Source: Bacillota bacterium
GTDB taxonomy: Bacteria > Bacillota > Clostridia > Acetivibrionales > JAEZXR01
NCBI GenBank assembly: GCA_023419605.1
Contig: JAEZXR010000002.1
Span: forward strand, 66,388 to 130,387
Length of the DNA: 64,000 nt
Direction of reading: 5' to 3'
Shown: positions 59,797-64,000 of the stretch, piece by piece
Layout: the number at the start of each line of letters is the position of its first letter
Numbering within the stretch: position 1 is the stretch's first letter
Notes under the pieces: generated by a model
What the model saw: the letters and a program-made list of their open reading frames with translations, nothing else
Databases searched by the model: none
What the model was told of the DNA's origin: nothing
Translations under genes and position numbers: made by a program

Positions 59797-60899
59797 TTTC
59801 CTTTCCCTCCCCGCATAATGGATTCGCGCAGGGCACCAAGGATTTCACCGCGAAGGGTTTCATCCGGGATCGTTTCAATCACGGATGAAAATGCAGCTTC
59901 TGCCAGCAGCTTTTTTGCCTCCAGTTCATTGATTCCCCGGCTCATCAAATAGAACATCATTTTATCGTCCGGCCTGCCTGAGCTTGCCGCGTGTTCTCCC
60001 TCGACGTCATCCTCTCCGCACAGCAGGAGAGGAACCGAAATATTGCAAACCCTAGGGTCCAGCATCAGCACGCTTTCTTCCTCACGTCCCTTGGAACCGG
60101 AGGCGCCGCTGATAAAATCAAGGGTATCCCGAAGCACTTTTTTGCTTTGCCCCATTAAAATCCCCTTGGCGCGGATGTGGCTCAGGGATTTCCTGCCCCG
60201 GTGCTCAACCCGGCAGGATATGTCCAGAGAACGCGCACCGTCACCCAGATACAGCACATCCAGATGGGCGCTGCTTTCTTCTCCCGCCAGTACAAGATTG
60301 CAGCTGGAAATGGGGCGGGCGGCACCTATTTCCGCCAGGATTACCTGAAGGTGTGCTCCTTCGTGTACGATTCCTCCGACTACATCTGTATGAGTGGCTT
60401 CGCTGCCTAACATTTGAACCTTGATCAGCTTTATGTCGGCATTGGGATGGAGGAAAATACGGGTGCGGCCGCAGTGATGGACAGGCTCTCCGTTTAGGGA
60501 TGTGTACTTCAGGAGGAGGGTACCGCTGCTGCCTGCCTCCGCTTCTACGACGATGTCATCCATCAAAACCGGATTTTCCCCATGCAGTCGGAATTCAAAA
60601 AGCATAGGTTCCTCTTCGCTGTGGTTTTTTGGAATTCGAATGTAATGACAGCGATTCCTGTGTGTATCTATAAAGGATTGTATTTCCCCGGTAGCAAAAA
60701 AATCCGTTGCATCCTCGGAAAACGTCAGCCCGTCGAGGGTTTTCCTCAGTTCAATTTGGCTGGATGCAGACCGGATATCCGGAGTTTCAATGTCGAGCGC
60801 AGGGTCCGGCCCATACAGGACAAGATCGGCATTGTTTACATGGAGCCGGCGCCATGTGTTCACAGGTATTCTATTTACGTTGCTTGATAATTGCTTCAC
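59793..60899 (-). CDS. sufD: SufD, Fe-S cluster scaffold component
   Basis: A 368-residue beta-helix protein that pairs with SufB to build the cluster. It is weakly conserved upstream (residues 1-150) and has the typical C-terminal core: GARSLDISCRVEHRGRKSLS, SHIRAKGILMGQSKKVLRDT, and GEHAASSGRPDDKMMFYLMSRG ending SRGINELEAKKLLAEAAF (given by ends). It is 13 bp downstream of sufB and overlaps sufS by 4 bp. A minus-strand site GGAGGTGGTAGGACG precedes the start. Confidence 0.93.
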   Translation of the reverse strand: MKQLSSNVNRIPVNTWRRLHVNNADLVLYGPDPALDIETPDIRSASSQIELRKTLDGLTFSEDATDFFATGEIQSFIDTHRNRCHYIRIPKNHSEEEPMLFEFRLHGENPVLMDDIVVEAEAGSSGTLLLKYTSLNGEPVHHCGRTRIFLHPNADIKLIKVQMLGSEATHTDVVGGIVHEGAHLQVILAEIGAARPISSCNLVLAGEESSAHLDVLYLGDGARSLDISCRVEHRGRKSLSHIRAKGILMGQSKKVLRDTLDFISGASGSKGREEESVLMLDPRVCNISVPLLLCGEDDVEGEHAASSGRPDDKMMFYLMSRGINELEAKKLLAEAAFSSVIETIPDETLRGEILGALRESIMRGGKGN

Positions 60900-60912
60900 G
60901 TCCTACCACCTC

Positions 60913-62238
60913 CTAACCAATGGTTCCTTCTAATTCAAGGCTGATGAGCCTGTTCATTTCTACGGCGTATTCAAGAGGAAGCTCTTTTGCGATGGGCTCC
61001 ACAAATCCCCGTACAATCATCGCTTTGACTTCTTCCTCCGTCAGCCCCCGGGTCATCAGATAAAATATGGCGGCATTACTGATTCTTCCGATTTTGGCCT
61101 CATGTCCGATATCCACTTGGTCGTTGCGAATATCCATGACGGGAATGGTATCGGCGCGGGAAGCGTTGTCCATCATCAAGGACTCGCAAAGAACGGAGGA
61201 TTTTGTCCCGGTAGCTTCCGGCAGGATGTTTATGGCACTGCGGTAAACGGCGATGCCGCCGTCCTTCGATATGGAGCGCGAACGGATGGTGGAAGAGGTG
61301 TTGGGGGCGGCGTGAACCACTTTGGCACCCGTATCCAGATTCTGTCCCTTTGTGGCAAAGGTTATGCCCGTGAACGCAGACCTAGCTCCTTCTCCTTTTA
61401 GAATGCTGCTGGGGTAGAGCATTGTCACATGAGAGCCGAAGGTTCCCGAAATCCATTCAATCGTTCCGTTCTTTTCGACCCGTGCGCGCTTGGTATTCAG
61501 ATTCATCATGTTCTTTGACCAGTTTTCAATGGTCGAATAGCGCAGTGCTGCATCTTCACGGACATACAGCTCCACGCATCCCGCGTGCAGATTGAGTACG
61601 TTGTATTTTGGTGCGGAACAGCCTTCAATAAAGTGTACGCTGGCACCTTTTTCAACAACAATCAGGGTGTGCTCAAATTGTCCCGAGCCGGGCGCATTCA
61701 TTCTGAAATAGGATTGCAGGGGAATGGACAGGCGAAGGCCTTCCGGCACATATACAAAAGAGCCGCCGGACCAAACCGCACCATGCAGCGCTGCGAATTT
61801 ATGGTCTGTCGGAGGCACCAGCTTCATAAAATGCTCTTTGACGACGCTTTCATGCTCCTGTAGGGCTGTTTCCATATCCGTATAGATTACGCCCTGACTG
61901 AGGAGCTCCTGCTTGATGTTGTGGTAAACCACTTCCGAGTCGTATTGCGCACCGACACCCGCCAGTGATTCTCTTTCCGCCTTGGGAATGCCAAGCTTTT
62001 CAAAGGTGTTTTTTATATAGTCCGGAACTTCATTCCAGTTATTTTTCATGCTTGTGTTGGGTTTTACATAGGTGACGATTTGATTCATGTTCAGTTCGTC
62101 AAGGGAGGGTCCCCATGCGGGCAAGTCGATCCTGTTATATATCTCCAAAGATTTCAGACGGTGCTCCAGCATCCAGGAAGGTTCATTTTTTAGTTTTGAT
62201 ATTTCCCTGTTAATATCATCTACTCTTGTTTTTTCCAT
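60913..62238 (-). CDS. sufB: SufB, Fe-S cluster scaffold
   Basis: A 441-residue SufB; the family is often about 465-470, so it is a little short at the N-terminus. Conserved segments: PEGLRLSIPLQSYFRMNAPG, EKGASVHFIEGCSAPKY, VEKNGTIEWISGTFGS and SSVLCESLMMDNASRADTIP, with the C-terminal block NAAIFYLMTRGLTEEEVKAM. The site GGGAGGGAATGAT precedes ATG 62238. It is immediately downstream of the interrupted sufC, so its normal promoter is now separated by an insertion sequence. Confidence 0.95.
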   Translation of the reverse strand: MEKTRVDDINREISKLKNEPSWMLEHRLKSLEIYNRIDLPAWGPSLDELNMNQIVTYVKPNTSMKNNWNEVPDYIKNTFEKLGIPKAERESLAGVGAQYDSEVVYHNIKQELLSQGVIYTDMETALQEHESVVKEHFMKLVPPTDHKFAALHGAVWSGGSFVYVPEGLRLSIPLQSYFRMNAPGSGQFEHTLIVVEKGASVHFIEGCSAPKYNVLNLHAGCVELYVREDAALRYSTIENWSKNMMNLNTKRARVEKNGTIEWISGTFGSHVTMLYPSSILKGEGARSAFTGITFATKGQNLDTGAKVVHAAPNTSSTIRSRSISKDGGIAVYRSAINILPEATGTKSSVLCESLMMDNASRADTIPVMDIRNDQVDIGHEAKIGRISNAAIFYLMTRGLTEEEVKAMIVRGFVEPIAKELPLEYAVEMNRLISLELEGTIG

Positions 62239-62256
62239 ATCATTCCCTCCCGGCCA

Positions 62257-62334
62257 TTACGCTAAAACCGAGGCAAACCCATCCCGGTTGATTTTTTCGA
62301 TGATGGCAGCATCCGAGGTCTTCACAATGCGCCC
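62257..62334 (-). pseudogene. sufC: 3' end of sufC, cut by an insertion sequence
   Basis: On the minus strand 25 codons before the stop at 62257-62259 read GRIVKTSDAAIIEKINRD and end in a short tail, the usual C-terminus of the SufC ATPase, in the right position and frame before sufB. At 62333 the terminal repeat of the IS begins. The rest of sufC must lie beyond the right end of the window. If the IS is fixed here, SufC loses its last 25 or so residues. Confidence 0.8.
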
Positions 62335-62364
62335 GTCAGACTGTGTGAAAAGCGATACATTCAG

Positions 62365-62393
62365 TTTACATAAATATACAAACATGGTATAAT
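62365..62393 (+). promoter_or_regulatory. promoter of the transposase gene
   Basis: TTTACA (62365-62370), 17 bp, TATAAT (62388-62393) with an upstream TG, an extended -10 promoter. It points away from suf. Confidence 0.75.
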
Positions 62394-62429
62394 ATACATA
62401 TAATTACTACCAAAGAAAAGGGTGGATTT

Positions 62430-63890
62430 ATGGGATATATAGAAGGTGCTGATAGAGATCAGATCATCCTGTTTCCTGAAAGTATAGATGACTATATAAG
62501 TGAAGACAGTCCTGTTCGAGTAATTGATGAATACGTGAAGCAGCTCAATTTAGTGGAACTTGGGTTCAAGAAGGCTATCAGTGCTTTAACAGGGAGACCT
62601 CCATACAATCCCAAGGACATCTTAAAGCTTTATCTTTATGGATACCTCAACAGGGTTCGATCCTCCCGAAGGCTTGAACACGAAGCTACTAGGAATATTG
62701 AAGTCATCTGGCTATTAAAGAAACTAAAGCCCGACTTCAAGACAATTGCAGACTTCAGGAAAGATAACAAGAAGGCACTCAAAGCAGTATTCAGAGACTT
62801 CACAAAGCTATGTGACGAGTGGGAGTTATTCGGGAAAGAACTTGTTGCTATCGATGGTTCGAAGTTTCATGCTTGTAATTCAAAAAGGAACAACTATAAT
62901 GAAAAGAAGCTGGAAAGACACATCAAGTATATCGATGAAAAGATCGATAGATATATGCAAGAACTGGATGAAGGTGATGTCAATGAAAACCATGACAGGA
63001 AGCCTGACACCAGTGAAATAAAGCGACGGATACAGGAACTGAAGGCACGGAAGGAAAAGTACGAAGGGTATAAGGAAAAGCTTGCACAAAGCGGCGAAAA
63101 CGAGGTGTCAACCACCGATCCGGATGCACGGCTTATGTGCAACAACAATAACAATGTGGATGTAAGCTACAATGTCCAAACAACTGTAGACGCCAAGCAT
63201 AATATGATCGTAGACTTCAAGGTCACCCAGAAGCCGAATGACTTAGGCGAGCTTGATAACATGGCGTTGAGAGCAAAAAAGCTGTTTGGGGGTAAGGACT
63301 TCAAGGCATTGGCAGACAAAGGGTACTATAAAGCAGAAGATCTTAAGAAATGTGTAGATAACGGGATAACGCCCTATGTAACTAAGCAGATCTATTCCAA
63401 TGGGACAGGAGATAAGGATTTTTATACCGATAAGTTCAACTATAATAAAGAGAAAAAAGTATACATATGTCCTGCCGGAAAAGAGCTCCACTACTATAGA
63501 GACAGAAAAAAGGACGGAAAAGTAATTGGCCACGAATACAGGAATTATGGTGCTTGTAAAGGTTGTGAGTTAAAGGATCGTTGCACTAAGAGTGAAAAAG
63601 GAAGATCTATTTGCCGACATGTTGACCAAGACTTCCTTGACACCATCGACCTACAGACGGAGCTCAATATGGACAAATATAAACTCCGTCAGATGATTGT
63701 AGAGCACCCGTTTGGTACAATCAAACGGAATTGGGGCGCGTATTACTTTCTGACTAGGAGAAAGATCTCCGTATCAGCGGAGATTTCATTGTCATACCTG
63801 GCTTATAATTTAAGACGGGTAATGAGCATACTTGGAAATGAGGAAATAGTAAGGCGGTTAAAGGAAAGAAGGAAGCCGATACTGGTATAA
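62430..63890 (+). CDS. IS1182-family transposase
   Basis: A complete 486-residue DDE transposase. The N-terminus (GADRDQIILFPESIDDYISE, then GRPPYNPKDILKLYLYGYLN) is the DUF772 region. The catalytic residues fit AIDGSKFHA (Asp), ADKGYYKAEDLKKC (Asp) and EHPFGTIKRNWGAYYFLTR (Glu), and CPAGKELHYYRD with CKGCELKDRCTKSEKGR holds the family cysteines. No frameshift or stop is seen, so it may be active. ATG 62430 follows AAAGGGTGG. Confidence 0.95.
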   Translation: MGYIEGADRDQIILFPESIDDYISEDSPVRVIDEYVKQLNLVELGFKKAISALTGRPPYNPKDILKLYLYGYLNRVRSSRRLEHEATRNIEVIWLLKKLKPDFKTIADFRKDNKKALKAVFRDFTKLCDEWELFGKELVAIDGSKFHACNSKRNNYNEKKLERHIKYIDEKIDRYMQELDEGDVNENHDRKPDTSEIKRRIQELKARKEKYEGYKEKLAQSGENEVSTTDPDARLMCNNNNNVDVSYNVQTTVDAKHNMIVDFKVTQKPNDLGELDNMALRAKKLFGGKDFKALADKGYYKAEDLKKCVDNGITPYVTKQIYSNGTGDKDFYTDKFNYNKEKKVYICPAGKELHYYRDRKKDGKVIGHEYRNYGACKGCELKDRCTKSEKGRSICRHVDQDFLDTIDLQTELNMDKYKLRQMIVEHPFGTIKRNWGAYYFLTRRKISVSAEISLSYLAYNLRRVMSILGNEEIVRRLKERRKPILV

Positions 63891-64000
63891 TGTACTGGTC
63901 TTCCTTCCATTTCTTATACCAAATAAAAACCTGATCTTTTGGGCGAAGTTTGAGCCAGAAGCAGACTGTTGAAGCTACTTTTCACACGGTCTGACGGTTC

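Larger units (their letters stand above)
62333..63997 (+). mobile_element. IS1182-family insertion sequence
   Basis: Terminal inverted repeats: CCGTCAGACTGTGTGAAAAG at the left (62333-62352) and, in inverse at the right end (63978-63997), the same with one C for T. The element is 1665 bp and encodes one transposase. It is inserted in sufC with the transposase opposite to suf. Only 3 bp lie beyond the right end, so a target duplication cannot be checked here. Confidence 0.85.

Noticed and set aside
1..64000. CRISPR arrays, rRNA genes, prophage or conjugative modules
   Set aside because: No regularly spaced direct repeats, rRNA signatures, integrase, terminase or relaxase genes were seen; only one insertion sequence and small repeats.

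Overview
The window looks like chromosomal DNA of an anaerobic, endospore-forming member of the class Clostridia. The evidence is a Spo0A-type regulator behind a sigma-H-like promoter, a class I two-subunit fumarase, a SUF operon of the SufU type, an HrcA/CIRCE-controlled groESL operon, a PASTA-bearing penicillin-binding protein, an LTA-synthase-family enzyme, and strong Shine-Dalgarno sites before nearly every gene. Base composition is moderately AT-rich by eye (not computed). I do not name a species.

Layout. 1-1350 (minus): a secreted protein running off the left edge. 1634-4943: larE-larB-larC, which make the nickel-pincer (NPN) cofactor; no NPN-using racemase is in the window. 4945-5308: a GC-rich, multi-stem element that is a good candidate for an unrecognised structured RNA. 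5368-8536: radical SAM protein, AlbA_2/ATPase-like regulator and TPR protein. 8908-11093: groES-groEL with CIRCE. 11353-17197: PilZ protein, small membrane protein, GH18 cell-wall hydrolase, IMP dehydrogenase and a 187-bp perfect-ended palindromic element. 17223-20096: AraC regulator, ThuA-like protein and Gfo/Idh/MocA oxidoreductase (probable sugar catabolism). 20200-23986: unknown protein, greA, lysS, glutaredoxin. 24025-26885 (minus): second PilZ protein and LTA-synthase-family protein. 27085-30686: STAS protein, PASTA PBP, TIM-barrel isomerase-like protein. 30730-34185 (minus): phosphoesterase, small protein, U32-like protein, DUF3298-like protein. 34302-38288: NamA-type ene-reductase, TcyP-like transporter, amidohydrolase. 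38360-40861 (minus): a very large cyclic-nucleotide-binding-domain protein of unknown function. 41290-43406: M42 peptidase and alpha/beta hydrolase. 43611-50069: five-gene membrane operon (transglutaminase-like protein, membrane protein, MoxR ATPase, DUF58 protein, membrane protein). 50154-52356: spo0A-like gene, small protein, HU, Usp. 52568-56082: fumarase subunits, DUF1858 protein, purA. 56176-58023: tRNA-Lys, two GyrI-like genes and a decayed second tRNA-Lys 3' half. 58146-62334 (minus): sufU-S-D-B and the 3' tail of sufC, which is cut by an IS1182-family element at 62333-63997.

The most notable items not explained by ordinary genes are: the 364-bp multi-stem element after larC; a 75-nt leader motif of identical length placed before both an amidohydrolase gene (37374-37448) and purA (54641-54715), with a compensatory base-pair change; a small palindromic repeat family present at 12518-12638 and 54011-54067; the 187-bp palindromic element at 16962-17148; the tRNA-Lys-flanked islet; the IS insertion in sufC; a transglutaminase-like operon whose first protein lacks the catalytic Cys; and a divergent Spo0A not preceded by spoIVB. 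Most gene boundaries are separated by clean intrinsic terminators, which supports the transcription units given here. All family assignments come from reading the sequence; no database search was run.
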